From NCBI GenBank assembly GCA_907163345.1, contig CAJQUN010000424.1, forward strand, positions 62,001 through 126,000: a stretch of 64,000 nt of DNA, in the 5' to 3' direction. Made by a program: the position numbers and the translations under genes. Origin of the DNA: Haberlea rhodopensis (lineage: Eukaryota; Streptophyta; Magnoliopsida; Lamiales; Gesneriaceae). Below the pieces are notes generated by a model that saw nothing but the letters and a program-made list of their open reading frames with translations, made no database searches and was not told the DNA's origin. Positions 20,840 through 32,580 of this stretch are shown piece after piece. How positions within the stretch are numbered: the stretch's first letter is position 1; each line of letters starts with the position of its first letter.

Positions 20840-23800
20840 TACCAGAGAATAGTTCCGGGTAGTGCTGTACCATACGCCGCTCCGTCTCCCACGTAGCCTC
20901 CTTGACACCCCGACGATCCCTCTGAACTTAGACCATCGGTAAAACTTTACTTCGTAGTCTGCGATCCTCTCGATCCAGAATTATTACCGGTCGTTCTACG
21001 CAGGATACATCTTATCCAACTGCACTTCAGTAGACTGTAATACATGAGACGGGTCTGGCTCATACTTCCGTAACATAGAGGCATGGAAAACATCATACAT
21101 CCCAGATAAAGACGGCGGTAGAGCCAAACAGTAAGCCAAAGTACTGGTACGCTGCAATACTTCATATGGCCCAACATACTTCGGGGATAACTTTCCCGCA
21201 TACCAAAACGAACTACACCTCTGGAGGGTGAGATTTTCAAGAAGACCCTGTCTTCTACTTGGAATTCTAGCGGTCATCGCCGCTTGTTGGCATAGGCTGC
21301 TTGCCTATCCTGGGTCACCTTCATCTTTTGGCATATCAACTTAATCTTGTCTTACATATCCTTAATCATATCCGGTCATCCGACCGCTTTACTAGTCAAG
21401 TCCTCCCAATACAGCGGTGACTTACATCGTTGTCCATAAAGAGCTTCAAAGGGCCATTTGAATGCTCGCCTGATAGCTGTTATTTAAAGGAGATCTCTAC
21501 CAGTGGTATAGAATCTTGTCACGGAGTATCAAACTCCAAAACATATGCCCTCAACATGTCCTCGAGCGTCTGAAGGGTACGCTCTGTCTGGCCGTCTGAC
21601 TGAGGGTGATAGGCCGTACTCAGTCTCACCTCTGTGCCTAAAGTCGTCTGGAGACCCTCCCCGAAATGTGAAGTAAACCTTGGGTCTCTGTCAGACACAA
21701 TCGAGACTGGAACTCTAGGCAACCTTACTACATCCCGCACATATAATTGGCCATCCTTAGGTGCGTGAAAGACACATGGCAAAGGATGAAGTGAGCTACT
21801 TCGTCAGCCTATCCATGATCACTCAGATCGTATCGAATCCAGAGGCCGCTCTTGGCAAGTGGGTTACAAAGTCCGTAGGTACATATTCCAACTTCCATTG
21901 GGTACTTCCGAGCTCTTCAGCTCGCCATCAGGCCTCTGTCTTTCCGTCTTTACCTGCTGGCAGATCAAACATCTTTTGACAAGGCCATAACATCACGCTT
22001 CATACGTCTCCACTAGAAGCGACCGCTTAGGTCCTTGTACAACTTTCTTCTTCCTGGGTGGATACTGAACCGACTACGGTGAGCTTGCTCCAAGATTCCT
22101 TTACACAACTCCGGCGTATTTGGGACTACCCATCGGTGGCCCAATCTTAATGAATCATCTTCTGCCACTCTGAACTTTGATGGCCGTCCTTGAAGTACTA
22201 TAAATGACCATCTTTGAACCTCGTCATCTGACCCCTGGCTTTCCTGATAACCTCAAATATGCCTGGCTCGGCCCACAAGATCGACACTCGCACCGGCGAC
22301 GTGTCCACATCAATATCATAGCCCAGTTGGCGATAAGGAGTCATCATCGCTGATAAACACATAGTGTCTTCAACAGTACTTTTCACTTCCAACTTAAGGT
22401 GTCTGCTATCAAGTTGCTTTACCAGGATGGTGCTCAATCTCACAGTCAAAATCTTTGAGTAAGTCCATTCATCTTATTGTCGCATATTCAACTCAGCCTG
22501 TGTGAACAAAAACTTCTGGCTCTTATGGTCCGTGTAGATGGTAAACGACGTACCATCCAAGTAATGCCTCCAAATTCCAAGGCAAACATAATGGCTGCCA
22601 GCTCCAAATCGTGGACTGGGTACTTAGCCTCATGTGGTTTCAACCGCCTCGATGCATAAGCCAGCACAAGCTTACCTCGCATCGACACATAGCCCAAACC
22701 TTGAAGTGATGTATTCGTATACAAGGCAACCTCTTGTCTTCAGAAGGATTCACCAACCCTGGCACTGTCGTCAGACGACGCTTCAATCCTTGGAAGCTTT
22801 TCTCATAAGCTTCGGACCAAAAGAATGGGACTCCTTCCTGAGTCGACTGTGCCAGCGGCTTAGCGATCTTGATATAACATGATCCAAGAATACTACACTG
22901 CTCGACCAGAACTCGTACTTACTGAACTTTGCATACAACTGATGATCCCTAAGGATATGGAGTACTGTTCTCAAGTGCTTTACATATTCCTCTTCAGTTC
23001 GAGAGTAAATAAGTACATCGTCAATGGAAACTATGACGAACTGATCCAAACATGGTTGGATCACCCTGTTCATCAGGCTCATAAAATAGTTGGGGCATCC
23101 GTCACCCCAAAGGGCATGACTAAAAATTCGTAGTGCCCACATAAGGTCCTGGAAGCTGTCTTCTGTACATCGTCCTCTCAAACTCGAATCTGATGATCCC
23201 CGATCTCAGATCGATCCTACTGTAAAGCCTCGTACTCTGCAGCTGATCAAACAAATCGTCGATCCCCGGAAGCGGATACTTATTCTTCACTATGGCTTTG
23301 TTCAGTTGTCTGAAATCGGTGCACAACCGTAACGAACCATCTTTCTTTTCGACAAATAGGACTGGTGCATCCCAAGGCGACATGCTAGGGTGTATATAGT
23401 CCTTGCCAAGGGGCTCTTGCAACTGAACCTTTAATTCCCTTAATTCCGCTGGTGCCATCCTATGCGGGCACGAGAAATGGTAGGCGTCCTTGGTAGTAAC
23501 TTAATCCCAAACTCGACCTCTCTCGTCGGTGGGAATCCGGGAATCTCTTCCGGAAATGCATCAGGAAACACCGCCACTACGGGCACATCATCAACCTTTA
23601 ACTCTTTCCTCTTTCAGTAATAACCACAGTATAGTTGAAATATCCTTTGTGGTTTCGTTCCAATAACTGTGCCATCTTGACAACAGATATTAACGGAATC
23701 CTTGAACGGAAATCATCCCCATAGAATGTCCATCGGACTCCCATATCAGACCTGAATCGGACAGTCCTTGTCTGCAGTCCACAACTGCCTGATACCTGTT

Positions 23801-23990
23801 CAGAACATCAATGCCTCCAAACTGACATCCCCAGAACAATCAAGTCTGTCCTCAGTTCGTTATCCTCAAAATAAATGAGGCCGTCTTAACCAATCTGATC
23901 AGTTATCAAACTTCTTCCAGCGGGGGTCGAGACTACTAGAGGCGTGGGCGACGGAGATGTGCATATAACATCGTATCACTTACTTCTGCA
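20840..23990 (-). pseudogene. Element G pol remnant (gag and zinc knuckles deleted)
   Basis: A minus-strand pol with many frameshifts. Readable pieces, in coding order, are: protease-to-RT linker (about 23,480-23,940); RT (23120-23458, LCTDFRQLNKAIVKNKYPLP; 22783-23181, with FVIVSIDDVLIYSR where FIDD is usual); RNase H (22488-22724, MYTNTSLQGLG, Asn where the catalytic Asp is expected); integrase core (21519-21782, VSDRDPRFTSHFGEGLQ and TAYHPQSDGQTERT); and the integrase C-terminal region (20996-21277). A trace of chromodomain follows at about 20,850-20,990. At about 23,965 the protease region jumps straight to the gag start, so nearly all of gag is missing. It cannot make a working polyprotein. 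Confidence 0.88.
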
Positions 23991-24190
23991 TTTGCTGCTA
24001 CGCTGCAACACAAGGGTTAACAACGATACCAAAAGCAGTTCATATAATACATCGTTAGAGAAACAAAACATGTTAATACAACATCATATCCTTCATATGC
24101 AACATATGCATAAAAACATGTTAAAAGTAAGCATCTAGCCAACTTATTGCTAAGGCTACCCTTCACTCATTCCCGAGTTATCTAACCACT

Positions 24191-24202
24191 CCTCTGATAC
24201 CA
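24191..24202 (-). promoter_or_regulatory. Altered primer binding site of element G
   Basis: The minus strand reads TGGTATCAGAGG; every other Tekay-like element here has TGGTATCAGAGC. This one-base change is at the end furthest from the LTR and may be tolerated. Confidence 0.8.
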
Positions 24203-24206
24203 CTAA

Positions 24207-26905
24207 TGTAGGGTCTTCCTACCTTGACATCGTCTTAATCACCTATTAGGGACTAAACATGCATTTATAACGTCTTAGGGTTTCAGTTGTAGCTTAGAGC
24301 TAGTAAAATTATGGCCGAGAATGAAATTTTAAAAGCTAAATAAAGCTAAATAATTACATTCACAAAATGAATGTTAAAGCGATAGAATTATTCTACTCCT
24401 AGAGTAGATACTATCCAAAAGTTCTTGCATCCTAACTTCTTCCATGCTTCTCAAAGCTCACTGCCTCAACCCAGCCCTTAGTCCATTAGTCCAAAGGTGT
24501 ACCTACAGGAACAACCCATCATGAGCATATACATCTTTACTTAATAATCATAAGGAAATGGCATATAAATAAATGCATGAAAGTAATTGATAACATATAC
24601 TTCCTGGTTAATCGTATTAACCCTCTTTGGTTGTCCCTGTTTCATAGTCATGCATAAAATCATTAGTTCTTGCCATAAATGATTAAACATCATACTTCAC
24701 ATATATGCTCACAACAAACTATGTTAATTAGAAATGGGACTGTCCGGGTTCCATTATGACAGCGGTATAATTGGCCCCCTCGCTCGACATAACACATCTT
24801 ATGATACCCATCGCTACGCCTTGATAGCGGATGTATCTCTTATTCAGCGGATGATACCCGTCGCTACACCTTGATAGCGGATGTACCCCATCGCTCAGCG
24901 GATGATACCCATCGCTACACCTTGATAGCGGATGTACCCCATCGCTCATCAGCGGATGATACCCATCGCTACACCTTGATAGCGGATGTACCCCATCGCT
25001 CATTTATGTGAGCGGCAAGACCTTCCTCGCTTGCCCATAATAACCACCGGACATTCAACCATTCTTAAGAACATAGTTTTCATATTCATCATAAACATCA
25101 TAGCATCTTATAAACATCATCATCTGGTAAACATCATTATCATATAAGCATTATCATCTTATAGACATCATCGTCTCATCATAATCGTTATAGTAACGTC
25201 TATCATAACATAATCTTAATCACCTTGTCATCTTTATTCATCACAAAATCATCTTTATTCATCATAACATCATCGTCAATATCTTATCATCTTGATTCAT
25301 TATCAAATCGTTTTCATCGTGAGCTTACTTATCATAACATCATCTTAAACGTCTTATCATCTTGATTCATTGTCAAATTATCTTCATCGCGAACTTACTT
25401 AACATAACATCATCTTAAACATCTTATCATCTTCATGCATTATACACATCATCGTGGCATCGTAAATTCTTATGCATTCATAGTCATAATATAGGAGTAT
25501 TGCCTCTCATCATGTGGGCATCTTACCCTGTGGCATCTTACCACATCATAAACATCGTATTGCATCATCATAACTTACTTATCAAAATCATCATCATAAG
25601 CTTCATCATCATAATCATCATCATCATAACTTACTTATCATAATCATCTTTATAAACATCGTATCATCTTCATTTATCATAACATCATCGTAAACATCGT
25701 AAATACTTATGCAATTAATGCATAGTCAGAGTTAGGAGTGTGTTACCGTCCGATGCCCGTACGCTTCTTACGTACCTTAATTCCAAAAATGGAGAAGTTG
25801 TAGGACTTTATCTCCTTGAAGTTGTGGGTACCTGGGATGGTTCTACATAACCATACAAATTGATATTAGAAGCTAAATATAGTCCAATATCCAAAAATCC
25901 CACAAAAATATCAAAAATCCACATTTTCCCATTTTTGAACAGTGGCGATCGATCGCTCAAAATGAGGCGATCGATCGCCTGATTTTTCACTTAGCGGCGA
26001 TCGATCGCTTAAAATGAGGCGATCGATCGCCTTGATGCTTATTTCGCTACTGGACGTTGGCGATCGATCGCGCCATTTGAGGCGATCGATCGCCTAAGCT
26101 CTTCTTCGCGTACTGCTTCTCGGCGATCGATCGCTGCTTTTGTAGCGATCGATCGCCACTTATAGTGGCCGCGATTTCTCCATTTCCAAGTGTATTTTGC
26201 AAGTTCATCTTCATACCTTTCAACACCAAACTTTCCAACAATAACAATAACATCATAACCCACTAAAACCCACTTAAAACACTTCAAAAATCATTCCCCA
26301 ACCATAAATAACACATACCCATATAAATCCATTTCAAACCCTCCAAAATCAACACAAACTCAAATAAAACTTTACAAAAGCTTCAAGGAGTGATATATAC
26401 ACATCATAGGGCTTAAATCTTACCAAGAATCACAAGGGTGAAGCTTTTGCAAGGATTTCTTTCCCACCTTAGTGCCAAACTCGAAAATTGGGGAAAAGGG
26501 TTTGGGAGAAATGATTTGGGGATTTTGAGTGTAAAGGGGGAAAATGAATTAAAAAGGTGGGGTGGTGGGAGGTTATGTGGGTTTAATTAAATTGTACCCC
26601 AACACTTAACATGATGTATGAAATACCCCAACATGGTATTTTAAAAGCATTTTTACAAAATGCAACCAACTTCGTTAAATTCATACTTTCCTCATAATTA
26701 ACAATCAACACAATTAAATCATGTTAACCCCATTTCCTATCATGCATAACATGCACCTTGAAACGTAACCCCCGGGTCATGCCTATCATGTGACTAAGCA
26801 TTTCATTGTGATAATTATTTTAAGCACAAAATCAATTATCCACATAATTAAACACATGAACATAATTAATGCCTTAATTGTAGTTAATTATTCCGGGGCG
26901 TCACA
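24207..26905 (-). repeat. 5' LTR of element G
   Basis: 2699 bp, nearly identical to the 3' LTR. The clearest differences are a short indel near 25,200 (a CATCATCATT-type repeat present at about 19,042-19,055) and scattered single bases. Palindrome cluster 25946-26155; GTACG dyad 25759-25775; hairpin array about 24,760-25,020. Confidence 0.93.
25946..26155. repeat. CGATCGATCG boxes in the G 5' LTR
   Basis: Same eight boxes and same 22-bp pair spacing as in the 3' LTR copy (first cores at 25946 and 25968). Confidence 0.93.
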
Positions 26906-27089
26906 AGTAGCAACCCCACACTTGAGCCGATTGACCCAGAAATCGAGCGTACGTGTCTAAGAAGAATTACGGAAGCTCGAGCAATGGCTGATAACCATCA
27001 AGAAGGGGGCGCGAACAATGAAGCACCGAATCCAAGGTCTATGATGGATTTTGCTCAACCTGCTTTCCATGGATCACTATCAAGCATTA
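26906..27089 (+). pseudogene. Athila gag, second piece
   Basis: An open plus-strand frame continuing from 18050: EPIDPEIERTCLRRITEARA, then an Asn/Gly-rich stretch and MMDFAQPAFHGS. This is the N-terminal gag region of Athila elements. It is flanked by the G target duplication on the left and the A target duplication CATTA (27085-27089) on the right. No stop is visible in the piece. Confidence 0.8.
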
Positions 27090-27315
27090 TGTGATATCCC
27101 CGAAATGATTATGTGATTTTAATCATTTATTTATATTATGATGATTTAGTGTTAATTCATGAGGTTGAATTAATATGGTTGAGGAGTTACATTTCGGGGT
27201 GCATGCGACATATGTTGGGATGTTGGCGTTGTGGCATGATTATTTGGGGTGTGTGTTATTTGTTTTGGTAAAAGCATATTTAAATGGGAATTGAAGTATT
27301 TTATTGAGAAAATAC

Positions 27316-27322
27316 TATAAAA
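27316..27322 (+). promoter_or_regulatory. TATA box of the A 5' LTR
   Basis: TATAAAA, conserved at 43125-43131 (A 3' LTR) and 45834-45840 (J). Transcription is predicted to start about 30 bp downstream, which places the palindrome cluster inside the transcript. Inferred from sequence only. Confidence 0.55.
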
Positions 27323-28255
27323 TATCATGTGAGGATATTTTAATAAATCGTGCTAAATACCGGGACCAAAACATAACACATCACTTAACCCACCACTCAA
27401 CCACCACCCTTGACCCATACCCTGCTGCCAGCTGCCAGCTGCTTACCCATACCCCTTGCCCCATCTCCCACTCCACCTTTGCATTGCTGAAACTCCTCCA
27501 TTTCTCTCCCATTTTTCGTCCAACATCTGATAAGTAAGAAAAGGAGGAGATCCACCATTTTTATTACTTGGAAAGCTTCCAAAAATCGGAGCAAAAAGGG
27601 GTGAGAAACCATGTTCTGGTTTTGAAATTAAGTTGTTGAGTTCATGCTTTTTGTTGGTGTAAAAATGGCATGTTAGATTTGATTTCTTAAAACCTTCGAT
27701 TTAAATGCTTACATGGTGTTGTTATGAAGCTCTCAGTATTTTTCCTTATGTATATTACATGTTTTATGTAGAGGAAATAAGCATGTAAAGTATGGTGTTC
27801 GAAAATCTGGGTAAGGTTGTGCCCTGTTTTCTGGAAAAATATGAGTTGGGAGTGTTTTTATGAAGGTGATATCATGCACGTTAGCTTAGGTTTTGATAAA
27901 CTTTTGATGTGAAAATATGCATGGTAGTTTTGTGAAGCCCTTGGCATGTTTGTTCGAGCATGCTTTATGTTGTATGTTGTAGTTTTAATAGCATGAAATG
28001 AGGTGCTCAAGAAATCTGGAAATGATTATGTTGCCCTGTTTCCAGAAAGGTTGATCGAGTACTTGTGTGAATGGTCGACGTTTATGCATGTGGGCTTATG
28101 TTTGGGGGGTAAATTTGATATGAATACACTCAGGGTAGTGTGTTATAACTGCTAGCATGTTGATCTTGGCATGTTATATGTCTTACATGTTAGATTTAAG
28201 GGTATGAATATCGGTGTTAGGGAATTCTGGAAAACCTGGGTTGAAACAGAGCGAC

Positions 28256-28378
28256 CGATCGATCGGTGAAGAACACCGATCGATCGGCAAAAGCCGTAGC
28301 ATTTTTCCAAAATTCAAACAGTTCACCGATCGATCGGTGATGAGGACCGATCGATCGGTGATGAGGACCGATTGCCTT
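28256..28378. repeat. Palindrome cluster of the A 5' LTR
   Basis: Cores at 28256, 28277, 28327 and 28348, plus a decayed fifth at 28369; spacings 21, 50, 21, 21. The flanks are ACCG...CGGT, unlike the GGCG...CGCC of B and G. The first pair forms a perfect 14-bp stem (CCGATCGATCGGTG against CACCGATCGATCGG) with loop AAGAA. Confidence 0.93.
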
Positions 28379-29426
28379 TTTTTTTTTAAATGTGGAATTT
28401 GTTTAAATTTGATATTGGATTGTAATGAGACATCTAATATTGTGTTGTACACTAGTGTAGAGCCTTCACAGACAGCTACACAGCGCAGGGGATAGAGTCC
28501 CACAACACACTACATTTTGGAAAGGTACGTAAGCGACGTACGGGCATCCCAACGGTAACATGTATTTTATGTTTGTCTATTTGACACATGGTGAATGCAA
28601 TGTGATGCATTAAGAGTATGATACATGTTATTATGCATTGTTGTTGCATATTATGCATTGTTGTTGCATATTGTGATGTGGAATAAAGAGGTGTATTCCA
28701 CGAGTCAGGGGTGATCACAGTGAAGGTTTTAATGCTTACGCTTGACCGCTAAAAATGTGGACCGGGAGGGGGAGGCTCGCTTGCACATGGAGGTGGGGTA
28801 TACCATACTAAGCGAGGATGAGATACCGCTAGTATGAAGAAGCGAGGATGAGATACCGCTTGTTTTGAGATTGTAAAGCGAAGAAGCATTAAAATAACTG
28901 ATGAGGACTGACTCAAGAAAAAGAGATGATATGTCATGACATTTATTGGTGAAGCCATATATTCATATAGTGTTTTGATTATGAATTGTGGTACAGGGAC
29001 AACCAATGGGCATTGTAAATGCGATGGAAATACCGGAAGTGCTTTGTATTTTACAATTATGCATTTACGTCTTACATTCATATTTTGTGGTATATGAATT
29101 ATGTTATGCTCATGTGTAGGGGGTTGTCTTTGTAGGTGCTTTTGATGATGAGAACCAGGGTCGGGGTTGAAAAGCTGAGCTGTAAGGAGTGCTACAGGAT
29201 TAGCATGTTAGAGAAAATTTTTGTATAGCTTCTACATGTGGTAGAGTAAGACTATAGTGTAGTACCTTTTGTAGGAATTGTGAAATTCCTTTTGAAACTT
29301 TTGGTACTGTATCTCTTAAGCTCAGGTTAATCAACATGACTCATTACTCTGATTTATTCATATGAATGTTTAGTTCTCTTAATCGCACCTATTAGTATCT
29401 TTGAGATATCGGGGTCTCACATTTAG

Positions 29427-29438
29427 TGGTATCAGAGC
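29427..29438 (+). promoter_or_regulatory. Primer binding site of element A
   Basis: TGGTATCAGAGC five bases after the LTR end. The leader that follows (29439-29639) carries TCTAAC, then GTTAAC...GTGTTGCAG one base before the gag ATG. Confidence 0.92.
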
Positions 29439-29639
29439 AGTGGTTAGATAACCAGGGAAGAGTTAAGGGTAGCCTTTAGAGACAAGATGGTTAGGTATTC
29501 ATTGTTGGGCATGTTATGCATGTGATGCATATTTTTGTATAAGTGTTATACTAACATGCTTTGAATATAATACTCTTGTTATCTAACGGCTTATACTATG
29601 AACTGCTTTTGGTATTGTTGTTAACTCTTGTGTTGCAGC

Positions 29640-30488
29640 ATGGCGGCTATTAACCCGGAGAACCTCAATGAAGAGGTAGGGGATATGGGCAGTATGAATG
29701 CTAGTGTTGCACAGATGAATCCTTTACCGCCACCTGCTGTGGGAGTGGAGCCCAGTGCACAGATGTTGTTACCAGGGGAGCTCAGTCTGACACAGTTTCT
29801 GAACTTCCGTCCACCCATGTTTGAGGGGACCGAGTCTGGAGAAGGGGCCGAAGAGTGGCTAGAACGGATAGAGCAGATACTTGTGACTGCGCCGTGTGCA
29901 CGTACCGCATGGCTGAGGTTAGCCAAGTTTCAAATGGCAAAAAAGCCTTCTATGTGGTGGAAGACCACTGTGATGGAGCTGAGGGCTCAGGGTATGGTAG
30001 TAGACTGGACTGTATTCAGGACCCGGTTTCTTAACCGGTATTTTTCTGCAGCTGCCAGACAAGTAAAGGAGGACGAGTTCACTAATTTGAAGCAGGGCAG
30101 CATGTCAGTTTCAGACTTTGCTTTGCAGTATTCCTCACTGTTGAGGTATGTCCCCCATATCGCTGTGAGGAGCCATGCAAAGATGAGGCATTTCCTGAAG
30201 GGACTGAGTCTAGAACAATTTGACCGGGTTGTCTCCAACAACCCCAGCTCTTTTGATGACGCCCTGACACGGGCAGAGTTGGCAGAGATTGCAGTGGGTG
30301 CGTACAAGGATGTTGTACCCCCTTTCGTACCACCACAGAGGCCTGTTACTGATAGTTTGAAACCACGAGGGGATCAGTTCAAGGCTCGTGGAGCCTCATC
30401 GTCTTCCAGATTTAGTGGGAAGAAATCTCAGGGTCAGAAGCATAGCAATCGAGGACCTACACAGGGGAGTAAGGCAGGAGGGGACAGG
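29640..30488 (+). pseudogene. gag: Element A gag, first part
   Basis: ATG at 29640-29642, directly after GTTGCAGC, opens an uninterrupted gag: MAAINPENLNEEVG, PLPPPAVGVEP, then the capsid-like region with FEGTESGEGAEEWLERIEQ and FLNRYFSAAARQVKEDEF. It ends within the linker before the zinc knuckle (GGDR), where element B is inserted. ACAGG (30484-30488) is the left target duplication of B. The frame resumes in phase at 39178. Confidence 0.95.
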
Positions 30489-32384
30489 TGTGATTCCCCG
30501 AAATTAATTAATGGTAACTTGGACATTAACTATGCTTATATGATGATTTATTACGATGATTGAGATGTGTGTGGGAAATGAAGAATTAACGTGATTTAAA
30601 TGATGTTGATTTTAATTATGAGGATGATATGGATTTAACGATGTTGGTTGCATTTTATAAAAGCTTACCATGTTAATGTATTTTATGTACATCATGATGA
30701 ATTATTGGGGTGCAAGTTAAATATAAGATTTAACACTTAACCCACCATCTTTACCCCATTTTACTCTTTAAACTCAATCCCCAAAAAAAAAAAAATCACT
30801 CTCCCAAAAACCCCCTTTCCCCTCATTTTCGATTTTGCCCTAAAAGTGAGAAGGAAATCCTTGCAAAAGCCCCACTCTTGTGATTCTTGGTAAGATTTAA
30901 GCCCTATGATGTATATGTATCACTCCTTGAAGCTTTTGTAAAGTTTTAATTGAGTTTGTATTGGTTTTTGGAGGGTTTGAGATGGATTTATATGGGTATG
31001 TGTTGTTTATAGTTGGGGTATGATTTTTTGAAGTGTTTTAAGTGGGTTTTAATGTGTTATGATGTTATTGTTGTTGTTGGGAAGTTTGATGTTGAAGGGT
31101 ATGAAGATAAGCTTGCAAAATACACATGAAAATGGTGGAATCGCGGCCACTGTAAGTGGCGATCGATCGCTACAAAAGCAGCGATCGATCGCCGAGGGGC
31201 AGTACGCGAAGAAGGGGATAGGCGATCGATCGCCTCAAATGGCACGATCGGTCGCCAACGTCCAGTAGCCAAATGAACATCAGGCGATCGATCGCCTCAT
31301 ATTAAGCGATCGATCGCCGCTAAGAGAAAAATCGGGCGATCGATCGCCTCATTTTGAGCGATCGATCGCCACTGTTCAAAAGTTGAAAAATGTTGATTTT
31401 TGTTAAATTTTTGGTATCGGGCTATTGTTTAACTTCTAATAACGTATTGTATGGTTGTGTAGAACCATCCCAGGCACCAACAACCTCAAGGAGATAAAGT
31501 TCCACAATTTCTCCTCCTTTTGGAATTAAGGTACGTAAGAAACGTACGAGCATACGGTAACACATTCCTAAACTATGACCTTGCAACAATTGCATGAGTA
31601 ATTATGATGATGATTATGATGACTATGATGAATAAGTTATGATGATAATGTTGTGGTAAACAAAGATGATATGATGTTATGATGACAATTATGATAAGAT
31701 GATGACGTTTGAGATGATGATGTTTATAAAATGATGACGCATATTTGACTATGCTACTTAGAGTGGTCGAATGTCCGGTGACTAATATGGGCAAGCGAGG
31801 AAGGTCTTGCCGCTCACATAACTGAGCGATGGGGTACATCCGCTAAGTGTAGCGATGGGTATCATCCGCTGAGCGATGGGGTACATCCGATATCAAGGCG
31901 TAGCGATGGGTATCATCCGCTGAATAAGGGATACATCCGCTATCAAGGCGTAGCGATGGGTATCATAAGATGTGTTATGTCGAGCCAGGGGGCCAATTGT
32001 GCCGCTGTCATAATAGAAACCGGACAGTCCCATTTCTAATTAACATGGATTGATGTGAGCTTATATACGAAATATGATGTTATTCACTCATGTCTTGAGC
32101 TAATGGTTATATGCTCACGATGGGTTGTTCCTGTAGGTACACTTTTGGATCGAGACTAAGGGTCGGGTTGAGATGGTGAGCTAAAGGAGCATAAGAAGAT
32201 AGATACAGGATTCTTGTTAGCCTTAACATTCTTTTTGGGGAATGTAATTAACTAACTATTGAAATTTCATTTTGGCCTGTAATTACATTAAGCTCACAAA
32301 GCAACCAGAACTCTAAGATGTCTCTAATACATGTTTAGTTCGTAATGCGCTATTAAAATGATGTTAAGGTAGGAAGACCCTACA
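30489..32384 (+). repeat. 5' LTR of element B
   Basis: 1896 bp, TGTGATTCCCCG to GACCCTACA. It contains a TATAAG box (30722), a poly-A/C-rich stretch, a palindrome cluster (31160-31368), a GTACGTAAGAAACGTAC dyad (31531-31547), low-complexity TGATGA repeats and four or five AGCGATGGG...CCGCT units (about 31,820-31,970). It lacks about 124 bp present in the 3' LTR between two ATGC repeats (38775 and 38899), including the ACAGGGACAACC box. No genes. Confidence 0.95.
31160..31368. repeat. Palindrome cluster of the B 5' LTR
   Basis: Cores at 31160, 31182, 31223, 31245 (CGATCGGTCG), 31285, 31307, 31337 and 31359; spacings 22, 41, 22, 40, 22, 30, 22. The first pair is a perfect 14-bp inverted repeat, GGCGATCGATCGCT against AGCGATCGATCGCC. 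The altered base in box 4 would still allow a G-U pair in RNA. Confidence 0.95.
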
Positions 32385-32388
32385 TTAG

Positions 32389-32400
32389 TGGTATCAGAGC
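32389..32400 (+). promoter_or_regulatory. Primer binding site of element B
   Basis: TGGTATCAGAGC, four bases after the LTR end. The leader 32401-32580 ends GTTAACCCTTGTGTTGCAG, a good 3' splice-site match, directly before T-ATG. Confidence 0.92.
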
Positions 32401-32580
32401 AGTGGTTAGATAACCCGGGAATGAGTGAAGGGTAGCCTTAGCAGTAGGCTGGCTAGGCGCTTACTTTTGATATACTATGTTACACATGAAGTATATGACT
32501 GTTATGATAACATGTTATGGTTTCTAACGATGTTTATATGAACTGCTTTTGGATTTTGTTGTTAACCCTTGTGTTGCAGT

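Larger units (their letters stand above)
18051..26905 (-). mobile_element. Element G: defective Tekay-like LTR retrotransposon with near-identical LTRs
   Basis: Complete 8855-bp insertion on the minus strand with target duplication AGTAG (18046-18050, 26906-26910). The LTRs are 18051-20764 and 24207-26905. The interior has lost gag and part of protease, and its pol is broken in many places, yet the two LTRs match almost base for base apart from small indels. The LTRs belong to the same family as element B (same palindrome spacing, same AGCGATGGGTATCATCCGCT units). Confidence 0.92.
27090..29421 (+). repeat. 5' LTR of element A
   Basis: 2332 bp, TGTGATATCCCCGAAATG to GGGGTCTCACA. Landmarks: TATA box TATAAAA (27316-27322) followed by a C-rich leader-like stretch; three degenerate modules about 200 bp apart, each with a TCTGGRAA-type core (27812, 28011, 28220); palindrome cluster (28256-28378); GTACGT dyad (28525-28541); AGCGAGG...CCGCT repeats (about 28,735-28,890); ACAGGGACAACC; LTR end next to the primer site. 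The 5' LTR has one extra decayed palindrome box that the 3' LTR lacks. Confidence 0.93.

Noticed and set aside
27397..27612. Short ORFs in the C-rich stretch after the TATA box (also 43206-43421, 45858-46181, 7901-8191)
   Set aside because: Leader-like LTR sequence; frames are not kept between families and have no domains.
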